A stretch of DNA of 64,000 bases from Rhodoferax sp. OV413 (GTDB taxonomy: Bacteria > Pseudomonadota > Gammaproteobacteria > Burkholderiales > Burkholderiaceae_C): the NCBI RefSeq assembly GCF_900104385.1, contig NZ_FNJA01000005.1, positions 62,001-126,000 on the forward strand, written 5' to 3'. The notes beneath the pieces were generated by a model. It had not been told where the DNA came from. It saw only the letters and a program-made list of their open reading frames with translations, and searched no databases. Shown piece by piece: positions 33,448-42,453 of this stretch. How positions within the stretch are numbered: position 1 is the stretch's first letter; each line of letters starts with the position of its first letter. The position numbers and the translations under genes are program-made.

Positions 33448-35442
33448 TCACCCATGTTCGTAAGACGCAGCGAAAGCCTTCGGATTGTCTCGCAGCCATA
33501 GCGCTGAGTTCGCGACGAGCTGCGTCACTAGGGCGTTCTCTCGCCCGAGGACCGGTTTGGTATCCGTGTTGTGTTCCTGGGCCAAAAGGGTCTGGAGACG
33601 CTCCAGGGAACGCTCGTTCAGCGCGCGGATGGCCTCCCAGCGCGAACGCTCGGTGAGTCTCTCCAAGCACTTTGCAGAGACCATGTGGGCTATCAATCGC
33701 CCGCGGTATCCGGGCTGCGCATGGTCGTTGCGGTTGAACCAGCCCTGAGCGACATCGTTCTCGGTGATCCCGAAGAGCTTGCCGAGCTCCTTTTCGTCCA
33801 GCAGCAAGAAGCCATACTCGTGCGCACGCTCTCCGACGGGAATCGCGTAGTCCTCGACGAACAAGATGAACCCGTCATCACGCAACAGCTTCGCAAGTGC
33901 CGATCCGGCGCCAAACTCGTCCAGCCACTCGGCCGGCCGGACCTCATGGAGGACGTTGCAGACGATGACGATGTCAACGGACTTCTCACCGCGCACCTGC
34001 TGAACGTCGGCTAGGCTGGAGAACGCGCGCCGAGTGCTCCCGCCGTCCGCATACAGCGCAGCAGAGTGCATTTGGCAGTGCTCCGCGTCTTCCTCACAAC
34101 GCTCGTACGCCACGTAGTCAATCAGCCCGCCGATGGGCTTGTCGCCGGCTGCGTCCGCAATGGCGTCAAGCAATCGTCCTTTGCCAGCACCGAAGTCAAG
34201 AATAGAGAGCGGCCGACCGGGCGGCCGTACTGAGTCCAGAACAGCGCGAATTTGATCCAGCTGCGGGTCCTTGCCTTCATATGGGATGACGCCTGGAGGC
34301 AGAAGGCATTGGCGCAGCAGAAGGAACGACGCGTAGCGAGAGGGCAGTAACGTCAGCTCGTTCAAGCGCCTGGCACCTTCGGTTCCGCCGAGGAGACTGT
34401 TCACGACCCGACTGGGCGCCCTTCCGGCGCGGCTGAACTTTCCAGCTTCAGCAAACCACAGGCAGTCTGGGTCCGTAGCGGACAGGTGAGCAATGAGCGG
34501 CACAGAATGCGTGGAGATCCACAGCTGACCATCGACCAGAACGTCCAACAACCGGTCAACGAGGTCATTGAGCGCCGAAGGATGCAGGTGGTTCTCGGGC
34601 TCATCCAGGAAGACGATGCAGTCCTTCAACGAAGCCGTGCGCGCGTGGAGCATGCAAGCAAGCTGAAACAGCACCTTCTGACCGTCCGAGAGCAACGTGT
34701 TGTACTGTTCGGTCAACCCCTCCAGCTGTAGGTTCTGGCTCTCGTTCAACTCGAACTGGACGCCATCTCCTAGGAGTTCGCCGAACATGTCGATAAGGTC
34801 GGTCTCGGCTTGATGGCTCCCCGCCGTGCCCCTCGGTTTACGGGAGCCTCTTTCGCTGGTTGCCGCCCTCATCACTTGCCTGGCATAAGCAGGCGCCGCT
34901 ACGTGAGCTCCTTCTGCTCCCAGACCGCTGGCGAATGCGCTCGCCCGATGAATTGCCTCGTTCTCCTTGCCATCGGCGGGATCTTCGAGAGACGTCGACC
35001 TGGGTACGAAGAACACAATCTTTGGCTGCCCCTCCCCACTCATGATCAGCGCCTCAGATACCGCGATGCGCTGCTCGCGCCGCGATATTTCAGTCTCGAA
35101 CATGGCCATCTGGCTCCGCATAACCTCCACTTGACCGGGCAAGTCACTGCTCCTTGGCTGCGTCTGGAAGCGCTGGATCTCTGCTTGATGACTCTGATGC
35201 GCTTGACGCTGTTGGGCGATTTCCAGCTCGGCTTGCCGCCGCGCATCAGGCGTCACGTACCTCTTAGCAATGTCGTCAAGGAGTTTCAACAACCGAGTCT
35301 TCCCGGAGCCATTCTTGCCGGCGATGACAACGCATCGTCCGAAGTCGCGCATCTGCAGGGGTTCGTCCATAGGAAGCGTCGGCAGACCAACGCCCATGGA
35401 TTCGTAAACTTCCCTGCTCAGGTTGATCGCTTCTATTCTCAC
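33448..35442 (-). CDS. SMC/RecF-like ATPase fused to a methyltransferase domain
   Basis: A 664-residue two-domain protein. N-terminal ABC/SMC-type ATPase: Walker A AGKNGSGKT at about 40-49, a short coiled-coil insertion at 60-130, a signature-like LLSDGQ near 250, Walker B CIVFLDEPENHLHP near 276-288 and the His switch WISTHS near 308-312. From about residue 410 a class I methyltransferase fold follows (motif I LDFGAGKGRLL; then YVAYERCEED, IVIVCNVLHEV). I start at a GTG (35442) preceded by GGAGGAAGG, where the ATPase strand begins, rather than an upstream TTG. I know no characterised protein with this fusion; cargo position suggests anti-phage defence. Confidence 0.8.
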   Translation of the reverse strand: MRIEAINLSREVYESMGVGLPTLPMDEPLQMRDFGRCVVIAGKNGSGKTRLLKLLDDIAKRYVTPDARRQAELEIAQQRQAHQSHQAEIQRFQTQPRSSDLPGQVEVMRSQMAMFETEISRREQRIAVSEALIMSGEGQPKIVFFVPRSTSLEDPADGKENEAIHRASAFASGLGAEGAHVAAPAYARQVMRAATSERGSRKPRGTAGSHQAETDLIDMFGELLGDGVQFELNESQNLQLEGLTEQYNTLLSDGQKVLFQLACMLHARTASLKDCIVFLDEPENHLHPSALNDLVDRLLDVLVDGQLWISTHSVPLIAHLSATDPDCLWFAEAGKFSRAGRAPSRVVNSLLGGTEGARRLNELTLLPSRYASFLLLRQCLLPPGVIPYEGKDPQLDQIRAVLDSVRPPGRPLSILDFGAGKGRLLDAIADAAGDKPIGGLIDYVAYERCEEDAEHCQMHSAALYADGGSTRRAFSSLADVQQVRGEKSVDIVIVCNVLHEVRPAEWLDEFGAGSALAKLLRDDGFILFVEDYAIPVGERAHEYGFLLLDEKELGKLFGITENDVAQGWFNRNDHAQPGYRGRLIAHMVSAKCLERLTERSRWEAIRALNERSLERLQTLLAQEHNTDTKPVLGRENALVTQLVANSALWLRDNPKAFAASYEHG

Positions 35443-35599
35443 CCTTCCTCCCGTTCGATTTGTTGGTCGACTCCTCAAAGGACGCCGTTCTGAAGTTTCA
35501 TCGCTTCCGTGCTGATGCTACATCTGCTGCCGGACGTTCAGCTTGGTACATCACTCCGGCAGCGATTCGCAAGACTTCTCCATTCAGACTCCGAGCGCC

Positions 35600-35900
35600 C
35601 GGCCGAAGTGGGCGTGGTGCAATCCGTTGGCAGCAAGGGGAATAGCTACGCCAACGCCATGCCAAAGACCATCAACGGGCTCTAAAAGGCCGAGCAGATT
35701 TATCGCAGGGTGCAGTGAAGGCAAAGGAATTGGGCGAGCTGGTGACGCTGGAATAGGTCTCTTGGTTCAACAACCACAGGCTGCTGGGGCCCATTGGCAA
35801 CATCCCACCTGCAGAGTCTGAGGCACACTACCATCGAAAACTCGCCATGCAGACCGCCACGGCGGCAGCCTGTATTAACCCAATGGCATCCCATGAAGCT
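35600..35900 (+). pseudogene. IS3-family transposase relic (C-terminal end of OrfB)
   Basis: Translation in one frame gives VVQSVGSKGNSYANAM, then KTINGL and, after a stop, KAEQIYR; a shifted frame gives ELVTLE, an internal TAG, VSWFNNHRLLGPIGNIPPAE and HYHRKLAMQTA. These are the closing segments of IS3-group DDE transposases (PSVGS..DNA..ETINGL; TLEWV.WFN..RLL.PIG.IPPAE). Frameshift and stops show it is dead. It lies between the ATPase-methyltransferase gene and the MBL gene, separating them. Confidence 0.8.
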
Positions 35901-35955
35901 CGGGGCGATCCAGCCCGAGTTTAAAGGCCTATTCAACAATAAGAGGAAGGCGCAA

Positions 35956-37260
35956 ATGGCCAGCACAAAACTTGAAGCAGATGTGATCCAGTACCCCGTG
36001 GGGCAAGGTGGTTTTTTGATTGGGCGCGTTCTGCGCCGAGACGCCACCGGATCGCGCGAATTCACCTATGGGTATGACTGTGGATCAGTGAATCGCGAGC
36101 ATTTCGAGCAAGGTCTTGAAGCCTGCTCTCTGTCTCGGCTTGACGTGCTTTTCATCTCACACTTGGACCTGGACCACGTCAGCGGGATCGATGCGTTAGC
36201 TGCAAAGGTGCAGATCGACGCGATTGTCTTGCCTTGCCTGGACGCACTGCAGACGATTGCTCTGGCGTGCGAAGGGATCGACGACGCAGGCGTTCGTGGA
36301 TCGCTCGCCGACTTTTTGATCGACCCGGTCCGGTGGTTTGGTGTGCGCCGCATCAAGAAGGTCTACTTTGTGAGGCGGGACCTTGGTGCTGATGGTCAAC
36401 CCATAGCACCGGTCCCACCAGATCGGCTACCAACGGTTGAGCCAGAGCGCGGACAAAATGACCAGGGACGGCTGCCCTACCGCATCACGGCTAATGAGAT
36501 CAGTGAGCCAGTGGTGGTGCGGATTCCGGGCGCAACCGCAGTTGAGCACAGCAGCCTAGACGGTGGGATTGAATTGCGGGTGAACGGCGGGGTTGACCCA
36601 TCTGTAGTTCCCTTTCCGGATTGGCTGCTAATTCCTTATGTCCATCCCTTTTCAACCGCCTCACTCAACGCCTTCCTCCGCGCCGTGGCCGGTGTCATGA
36701 GGAGAATTCCTGGTGACACCCACCTAGCGCCCAAGACCTTTACCAGAAGACTGCTGGCGTTGCTTCGCAACGAGGAATCTAGAAGGACACTGAAGGCTTG
36801 CTATTCGATCTTGTCATCCGACAACAACCGTCCTTCGATGAGCTTGTACTCGGGATCGGCAGAGCCGCTTCGGGCGTCGGATGAAGTGCAGGTTTGGCAG
36901 GGCGATGAACCCCACTGGCGTCGTTTCCAACCTCCAGGCGCGAGAGCCGGGTGGCTAAGCACCGGTGACGCCGATCTCAATTCACTCCAAACCAGGACGC
37001 CATGGCTGCACCGATATGAGGCGTTATTCGCCACTGTCGCCGTTTTTGTGCTGCCGCACCACGGCAGTAATCGTCATATCCATGACGACGTGATCAAGGA
37101 GGTGCAGGCCAACGTGATGGTTGCCTGTGCGGCTACTGGGCGTAACTACCACCCACATCCTGCGTTGACTCAGCGGCTGCGATCACTTCGTCGACGGCTC
37201 CACCAAGTTTCGGAGCAGTCGGACTCCGACATCAGTCTTCACGTGACCATTTCACGGTGA
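35956..37260 (+). CDS. Metallo-beta-lactamase-fold protein of element cargo
   Basis: A 434-residue MBL-fold protein, ComEC/Rec2-like in pattern: FISHLDLDHVSGIDAL at 67-82 (HxDxDH, with the usual second His replaced by Asp), GWLSTGDADL in the C-terminal third, and VLPHHGSN at about 365-372. The middle 200 residues are an insertion with no family I recognise. Such proteins can be nucleases, phosphodiesterases or cyclic-nucleotide hydrolases. GAGGAAGG precedes the ATG at 35956; upstream codons lie in the IS3 relic. Together with the divergent ATPase-methyltransferase it may form a defence pair. Confidence 0.78.
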   Translation: MASTKLEADVIQYPVGQGGFLIGRVLRRDATGSREFTYGYDCGSVNREHFEQGLEACSLSRLDVLFISHLDLDHVSGIDALAAKVQIDAIVLPCLDALQTIALACEGIDDAGVRGSLADFLIDPVRWFGVRRIKKVYFVRRDLGADGQPIAPVPPDRLPTVEPERGQNDQGRLPYRITANEISEPVVVRIPGATAVEHSSLDGGIELRVNGGVDPSVVPFPDWLLIPYVHPFSTASLNAFLRAVAGVMRRIPGDTHLAPKTFTRRLLALLRNEESRRTLKACYSILSSDNNRPSMSLYSGSAEPLRASDEVQVWQGDEPHWRRFQPPGARAGWLSTGDADLNSLQTRTPWLHRYEALFATVAVFVLPHHGSNRHIHDDVIKEVQANVMVACAATGRNYHPHPALTQRLRSLRRRLHQVSEQSDSDISLHVTISR

Positions 37261-37698
37261 GGGCGGGTCAACGCGCCGAATCTCTGGTCGCGTGAGGGCA
37301 GGAATCGAACCAGCCCACAGCTGACCGTGAAGCGCTCCTGATTTTGAGGCAGCTCGTTTGGTTGATCACGGTGCCAAGATGGAAGTAAGTGTTACGGCTG
37401 ATAAAAAATTGACCACCTGGAGGCGGAGGATTGACCAGCACGTTGCGTGGCTAACGTGCTTCCTGGCTAAGGCTTCGCTGCTGCCCCCTCGGCTGGTGAA
37501 TACCAAGCTGGCACACCTGGTTAAACCGTCGTCGGCACCAACACCCAGTGGAGAAGAAGTCCTGTGAAAGCAGTGTTGCGACACATCAAATTCGTCAGCG
37601 CAGACAAAAACTACTGAAGTTGCCCGTTCCCGAACACGGTTTGCGCGCATCTGAAACTCGCGGTCACATCGCAAAATCCCCGCGGCGCGAAGCGGCCC
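37261..37698. other. Spacer with IS-end-like fragments, no gene
   Basis: About 440 bases between the MBL gene and a convergent unknown gene. It holds ATTGACCACCTGG and ATTGACCAGCACG (37405-37442), similar to IS21-family end repeats, and a tRNA 3'-end-like stretch on the minus strand (37288-37312). Open frames here have no family match. Confidence 0.4.
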
Positions 37699-38247
37699 TT
37701 ATGCATTCGGAGCAACCGATTTAACACGCGTTTCACTTTTATCTAACGTCAATGTAACGGCACTTGCCCAAGCCACCCAGGATGCGTAGTCGTCGGACGG
37801 AGCCCCACCAGCGATACGGCGATCCTCAAGATGACCAAGGTACGCTCGCAGCATCTGCGCCTCGTGCCAATTGCCCGCCTCTTTGAGCAAATCTTGACGC
37901 CTAGCAAGCTCTGCCTCAGCAGCTCGGCGTACCTCTTCCTGCCGCTGCAACGCCTCTTGACGTTCTCGCTCGCGGTCTTCGTATTCCCGTTTGGAGCACG
38001 CCCACTCTGCGACCCTTGCCAGCGATTGTGCGTGGCGATATTCAATCGCCGACATCACTTGATCCCACCGACTTTCGATTCGGTCATCTGTTCGATCAGA
38101 AATCAGCGTCTCCCCTAGCCCCATCTGCTCAATACCGAGCGTTAAGCGGCTGGTCGGACGGAGCGTGCGAACCAGCCGCGGCTCTTTGGACCACGAGCTG
38201 TATTCGTTGCGATGGCCTGCTTCGAGCTTCTCGGCTACCTTGATCAT
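37699..38247 (-). CDS. Hypothetical coiled-coil protein
   Basis: A 182-residue protein. Residues 40-80 (LTLGIEQMGLGETLISDRTDDRI) are mixed; 80-140 form a charged coiled coil rich in Glu, Arg and Gln; the end is DYASWVAWASAVTLTL. I do not recognise the family, and the N terminus overlaps the divergent chimera in antisense, so the true start could be later or the gene may be the surviving C-terminal part of a longer protein. GAGGGGA upstream of the ATG at 38247 supports the start. Confidence 0.5.
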   Translation of the reverse strand: MIKVAEKLEAGHRNEYSSWSKEPRLVRTLRPTSRLTLGIEQMGLGETLISDRTDDRIESRWDQVMSAIEYRHAQSLARVAEWACSKREYEDRERERQEALQRQEEVRRAAEAELARRQDLLKEAGNWHEAQMLRAYLGHLEDRRIAGGAPSDDYASWVAWASAVTLTLDKSETRVKSVAPNA

Positions 38248-39690
38248 CACTACGGCTTCCCCTCGCTTGGCCTGAAGGCGCTCGTGGCCCGCAGGTACAC
38301 GCCGGAACAGATCGAGCGTATCAAGGGTCTACAGAAGCACTACCTGAACCTGCGCGAAATCATCCGCAAGGCGGCCGGCGAGACCCTAGACCTGAAGCCC
38401 TACGAGGCGGACATGCGTCACCTCATCGACACCTACATCGAGGCCCAGGCGCCTCGCAAGATATCGCCCTTCGATGGTATCGGTCTGCTGGACCTGATCG
38501 TCAAAACCGGCATTGCAGATGCGATAGCAGAGCGCCTGGGCGACATGAAGGGCAATAAAGAATCCATCGCCGAGACGATCGAGAACAACGTCCGCAGCAA
38601 GATCCTGAGAGAGCAACTGACCGACCCAGCCTACTTCGCCAAGATGTCAGCGCTTTTGGACGAAATCATCCGTCTGCGCAAGGACAGGGCAATCGAGTAT
38701 GAGGGCTACTTGGCGCGCATCGCCGATGTAGCGAAGCGAGTCGTAGCCGGCAAGTCAGATGACACCCCCCAGCAGTTGAAAACCTCCGGCCAGCTGGCCC
38801 TGTACAACAACTTGAAAGACCGCGTTGTCACAAACGCAGTTCAGGAACCGGATGCCCCCTACGGTGTTACAACCAAAACACTGAACACCGCGCTACTGCT
38901 GGATACGGCAATCAAAGCCAAGCGACTCGATGGCTGGCGCGGCGTGGTTGCGAGAGAGCAGTTGGTCAAGCAAGCCATCTTGAGGTGCTACCTCCAGCTC
39001 TGTTCAGATGTCGTTTTCGGCTATGCCCAATACGAACACATCCAGCCGGTGCTTGCAAGAGCCAAGTCATCCATCACAGCTCTTCGCAATGTTCTTGACG
39101 TCGTAGATGTGCCACCGCCACCACATCTCTTGCATGTGATCTCATTGAAGAAATGCAAGAACGAGATCAAGAAAATCTTGCCGTTGCTCATCGCCAAAAA
39201 TTTCTACACGAATCACAAAGACTCTGAGAACCTGAAGAGCCCGCCGAGCAGGACTCTTCACCTCATCATTGATGAAGCCCACAACATCTTGTCGGAGCAA
39301 TCCACCCGTGAGCATGAAATATGGAAGGACTACCGACTTGAACTTTTTGAAGAAATCATCAAGGAGGGACGCAAGTATGGGGTCTACCTCACCCTCTCCA
39401 GCCAGCGGCCAGCCGACATCTCACCGACCATCGTTTCCCAGATCCACAACTTCTTCATCCACCGGCTGGTGAACGAGCGCGACCTCATGCTGCTGGACAA
39501 CACCATCAGTACCTTGGACTCCAGTTCCAAGGCTCTCATCCCAACCCTGGCCAAAGGCTGTTGCGTGGTTACAGGGACGGCATTCGATCTACCCATGATC
39601 CTGAGAATTGACCCACTCCTCAAGGAGCATAGGCCCAGCAGTGACGACGTGAATCTTGAAGCGCTTTGGGCACCGCCCGAAAAACTCTGA
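38212..39690 (+). pseudogene. Chimera of HsdR tail and HerA-like ATPase tail
   Basis: A 492-codon open frame joining two unrelated gene ends. Residues about 30-250 match the C-terminal region of type I restriction subunit HsdR (MRHLIDTYIEA, ISPFDGIGLLDLIV, ETIENNVRSKI, KMSALLDEIIRLRK, EYEGYLARIADV). From about 345 it matches the C-terminal part of HerA/DUF87 ATPases (LIIDEAHNILSEQ, EIIKEGRKYGVYLTLSSQRPADIS, IHNFFIHRLVNERD, GTAFDLPMILRI). Motor and nuclease parts of HsdR and the HerA Walker A are absent, and no ribosome binding site precedes the ATG. An in-frame deletion between two defence genes near 38.95-39.1 kb is the simplest origin; a functional product is not excluded. Confidence 0.75.
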
Positions 39691-39787
39691 CGGGGATCAA
39701 GCTCGAATTGCAATGACCACGCCCCGTGGATTTCAAGCTGAGAAAAGAGTCATTCTTTTCTTGAGGTCGTAGACGCCACCCCTTCGG

Positions 39788-39838
39788 TGTCTACGACTTT
39801 ATTGCGTTGCCTACGACTTCATTGCGCTGTCTACGACT
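39788..39838 (-). repeat. Three right-end sites at 20-bp spacing
   Basis: TGTCTACGACT at 39788-39798 and 39828-39838 and TGCCTACGACT at 39808-39818, each followed by TT(T/C)ATTG. A direct-oriented GTCGTAGAC at 39766-39774 pairs with the innermost site as a hairpin. Close packing in one orientation is the mark of a Tn7 right end. Confidence 0.88.
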
Positions 39839-39854
39839 TTATTGGCAAAGAACA
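39828..39854 (-). repeat. Tn7-like right terminal inverted repeat
   Basis: Perfect reverse complement of 33205-33231, ending AAAGAACA next to the TCTAG duplication. Confidence 0.92.
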
Positions 39855-39859
39855 TCTAG
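39855..39859. repeat. Target-site duplication TCTAG, right
   Basis: Matches 33200-33204. It lies 19-23 bases past the last base of the glmS stop codon, within the standard attTn7 window. Confidence 0.9.
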
Positions 39860-39877
39860 TATGGTCGGCGACAACAT

Positions 39878-41767
39878 TTACTCCACAGTGACGCTCTTCG
39901 CCAAGTTCCGAGGCTTATCCACATCCGTCCCCCGCGCACATGCGGTGTGGTACGCCAGCAATTGCAGCGGCACCACGTGCAGCAGGGGTGACAGCGCGCC
40001 GTAGTGTTCGGGCATGCGGATCACGTGCAGGCCTTCGCCGCTGGTGATATGGGAATCGGCATCGGCCAGCACATACAGCACACCGCCGCGCGCGCGGACT
40101 TCTTGCAGATTGCTTTTCAGCTTCTCGATCAGGGTGTCGTTGGGTGCCACGGCCACCACCGGCATCTCGCTGGTAACCAGGGCCAGCGGACCGTGCTTCA
40201 ACTCGCCAGCGGCGTAGGCTTCGGCGTGGATGTAGGTGATTTCCTTGAGCTTGAGCGCGCCTTCCAGCGCGATCGGGTAGTGCAGGCCGCGGCCCAGGAA
40301 CAGTGCGTTTTCCTTGGGCGCAAAGTCTTCGGCCCAGGCGATGATTTGCGGCTCCAGCGCCAGCACGGCTTGCAGGGCGGCGGGCAGGTGGCGCATGGCT
40401 TTGAGGTGACCGGCTTCTTCTTCGGCGGTCAGGCGGCCCTTGGTTTTGGCCAACGCCAGCGTCAGCAGGAACAGACCTCCCAGCTGGGTGGTGAAGGCTT
40501 TGGTGGAGGCCACTCCAATCTCCACACCGGCGCGTGTGATGTAGGCCAGGCTGCACTCGCGCACCATGGCCGAGGTCGACACATTGCAGACAGTCAGCGT
40601 GTTTGGCATGCCCAGGCTTTGGGCGTGGCGCAAGGCAGCCAGGGTATCGGCGGTTTCACCGGACTGGGTGATAGTGACCACCAGTGTCTTGGGGTTGGGC
40701 ACCGAGTCGCGGTAGCGGTATTCGCTGGCGATCTCGACTTGGGTCGGTATCTTGGCGATGCTCTCCAGCCAGTATTTGGCGGTGCAGCCGCTGTAGTAGC
40801 TGGTGCCGCAGGCCAGTATCAGCACCGAGTCGATCTCGGCAAACACTTTGTCGGCAGCGCCGCCTTCGGGGTTGTTCGGGCCGTCGAACAGGCCGGGCAC
40901 GATGGCGGTCACGCCTTCCAGCGTGTCGCCGATGGCGCGCGGCTGCTCAAAAATTTCCTTCTGCATGTAATGGCGGTACGGGCCTAACTCGGCCGCGCCG
41001 CTGTGGGCGTGCACGGTCTTGACCACACGGGTCACCGGCTTATGGGCCTTGTCGACGATCCAGTACTTGCCCATCTGCACATCGACCACGTCGCCCTCTT
41101 CCAGGTAGACGATCTGGTCGGTCACGCCGGCCAGGGCCATGGCATCGCTGGCCAGAAAGGTTTCGCCCTGACCCACGCCCAGGATCAGCGGTGAACCGGC
41201 GCGCGCACCGATCACGCGGTGCGGTTCGTCCTTGCAGAACACCGCAATCGCATAGCCGCCACGCAGCTGCAGCACGGTGGCCTTGACGGCTTCAAACAGG
41301 TCACCGTTGTACAAGCTGTCAACCAGGTGGGCGATAACTTCGGTATCGGTCTGGCTGCTGAACACATAGCCCTTGGCCTGCAGCTGGGCACGCAGCTCGT
41401 CGTGGTTTTCGATGATGCCGTTGTGCACCAGGGCGATACGGCCGGCGCGCTCTGCCGCGTCCGCGCCCGGGCCGTGGCTGAAATGCGGGTGCGCGTTGTG
41501 CACGGCCGGCGCGCCATGGGTGGCCCAGCGGGTGTGGGCGATGCCAGTGCCGCTCTCCAGCTTGTCTTCACTCACCTGTGTCATCAGCTCGGCCACGCGC
41601 GAGGTGCTACGGGCGCGGCGCAGGGCGCCGGTGTGCTGTGCGTCCGGCCCGTTAGCCTGGATGGCCACCCCGCAGGAGTCGTAACCCCGGTACTCCAGCC
41701 GCTGCAGGCCCTGGACCAGGATGGGAACGATATTGCGGGTAGAGACTGCGCCGACGATGCCACACAT
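39878..41767 (-). CDS. glmS: Glutamine-fructose-6-phosphate aminotransferase
   Basis: A 629-residue GlmS. It makes glucosamine-6-phosphate for peptidoglycan and lipopolysaccharide. The N-terminal glutaminase starts with the catalytic Cys (MCGIVGAVS), with HTRWATHG; two SIS domains follow ([24 protein letters not shown]) and the C terminus ends [11 protein letters not shown], the segment recognised by TnsD-type proteins when Tn7 targets this gene. The gene is intact, consistent with insertion beyond its stop. CCGGAG precedes the ATG. It is divergent from an Lrp-type regulator. Confidence 0.97.
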   Translation of the reverse strand: MCGIVGAVSTRNIVPILVQGLQRLEYRGYDSCGVAIQANGPDAQHTGALRRARSTSRVAELMTQVSEDKLESGTGIAHTRWATHGAPAVHNAHPHFSHGPGADAAERAGRIALVHNGIIENHDELRAQLQAKGYVFSSQTDTEVIAHLVDSLYNGDLFEAVKATVLQLRGGYAIAVFCKDEPHRVIGARAGSPLILGVGQGETFLASDAMALAGVTDQIVYLEEGDVVDVQMGKYWIVDKAHKPVTRVVKTVHAHSGAAELGPYRHYMQKEIFEQPRAIGDTLEGVTAIVPGLFDGPNNPEGGAADKVFAEIDSVLILACGTSYYSGCTAKYWLESIAKIPTQVEIASEYRYRDSVPNPKTLVVTITQSGETADTLAALRHAQSLGMPNTLTVCNVSTSAMVRECSLAYITRAGVEIGVASTKAFTTQLGGLFLLTLALAKTKGRLTAEEEAGHLKAMRHLPAALQAVLALEPQIIAWAEDFAPKENALFLGRGLHYPIALEGALKLKEITYIHAEAYAAGELKHGPLALVTSEMPVVAVAPNDTLIEKLKSNLQEVRARGGVLYVLADADSHITSGEGLHVIRMPEHYGALSPLLHVVPLQLLAYHTACARGTDVDKPRNLAKSVTVE

Positions 41768-41830
41768 AGAAAACTCCGGAGGGGTTGTTTGTGCCCGGAT
41801 GTTAAGCCTGTGATTCTCGCAAAGTGCTTC

Positions 41831-41891
41831 AATATTTCACACTATTTGAAATATTATTTCTTTGAAAAAATACCAAGAAATAATATTTCAC
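41831..41891. promoter_or_regulatory. AT-rich dyad operator between glmS and Lrp-type gene
   Basis: A perfect 15-bp dyad (41848-41862 with 41875-41889; outer half GAAATATTATTTCTT) with a third half-site AATATTTCAC at 41831-41840 repeated at 41882-41891. Three related half-sites in a divergent promoter, directly upstream of an Lrp/AsnC gene, suggest autoregulation, possibly with an effect on glmS. Confidence 0.6.
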
Positions 41892-41904
41892 TTAAAGTAA
41901 ATAT

Positions 41905-42393
41905 ATGGAACAAATAGATCTCGATGCTACCGACCTGCGCCTGCTCACCCAGCTGCAGCACGACGCCTCCCTCAGCAACCAGGCGCTGGCCGAGCTGGTC
42001 CATGTGTCGGCGCCCACCTGCTTGCGGCGGGTCAAACGGCTGGTCGATGCGGGCCTGATCGAGCGGCAGATTGCCGTACTCAACGCCGACAAACTGGCCG
42101 AAAAACAAGGCCACGGCCTGACCGCCATCGTAGAAATCACCCTGGACCGGCAGGACGAAGAACGGCTGGCCGCGTTCGAGCTGCGGGTGGCCGGCGACGA
42201 CGCGGTCCAGCAGTGTTACCGCGTGTCACCGGGGCCGGACTTTTGCCTGGTGGTGTTTGCGCGCGACATGCCCGGCTACCTGGCGCTGGCGCAACGGCTC
42301 TTCACCAGCGACGCCAATGTGCGCAACGTCAAGGCCTTCTTCAGCCTGAAACGCGCCAAGTTTGCCCCCTTCGTGCCCGTACTGCCTGGGTAA
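41905..42393 (+). CDS. Lrp/AsnC family transcriptional regulator
   Basis: A 162-residue Lrp-type regulator. HTH: DLRLLTQLQHDASLSNQALAELVHVSAPTCLRRVKRLVDAGLI in outline, then the RAM (ligand) domain from about residue 70 with VSPGPDFCLVVFARDMPGYLAL. Members respond to amino acids. Start ATG at 41905, just inside the AT-rich dyad region, so the protein probably represses itself. The effector is unknown. Confidence 0.92.
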   Translation: MEQIDLDATDLRLLTQLQHDASLSNQALAELVHVSAPTCLRRVKRLVDAGLIERQIAVLNADKLAEKQGHGLTAIVEITLDRQDEERLAAFELRVAGDDAVQQCYRVSPGPDFCLVVFARDMPGYLALAQRLFTSDANVRNVKAFFSLKRAKFAPFVPVLPG

Positions 42394-42453
42394 ACAAGGA
42401 CTTACATCTACATTGAGACGAGTCAGCTTGTATGCATTTACATTACCCGGAAG

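Larger units (their letters stand above)
33205..39854. mobile_element. Tn7-like element at attTn7, no transposase genes
   Basis: A 6,650-bp element bounded by perfect 27-bp inverted repeats (33205-33231 and 39828-39854) that begin TGT and end ACA, and by a 5-bp duplication TCTAG. Each repeat contains the block AATAAAGTCGTAGACA, similar to TnsB-binding sites of Tn7. The left end has three sites spaced 60 and 53 bases; the right end has three sites spaced exactly 20 bases, and the right end faces glmS, as in Tn7. The duplication lies 19-23 bases past the glmS stop codon. No tnsA, B, C, D or E is inside, so it is non-autonomous or has lost them. Cargo: ATPase-methyltransferase, IS3 relic, MBL protein, unknown coiled-coil protein, hsdR-herA chimera. 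Confidence 0.88.

Noticed and set aside
37288-37312. tRNA 3'-end-like stretch on the minus strand (GGTTCGATTCCTGCC)
   Set aside because: The T-arm has a mismatch, no CCA or full cloverleaf can be built, and no integrase gene is near. It could be an attachment-site relic but is too short to call.
37400-37445. IS21-family insertion sequence
   Set aside because: Only ATTGACCA-type end fragments are present (also at 31.2 and 33.0 kb); no istA or istB coding sequence is found in the window.
39766-39854. Repeated GTCGTAGAC units as a CRISPR array
   Set aside because: Repeats are 11 bases with 20-bp periodicity and opposite orientation at the two ends of the element, with no spacers or cas genes; they are transposon end sites.
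41768-41830. glmS ribozyme upstream of glmS
   Set aside because: No ribozyme-like pseudoknot is visible, and this regulation is not known from proteobacteria.
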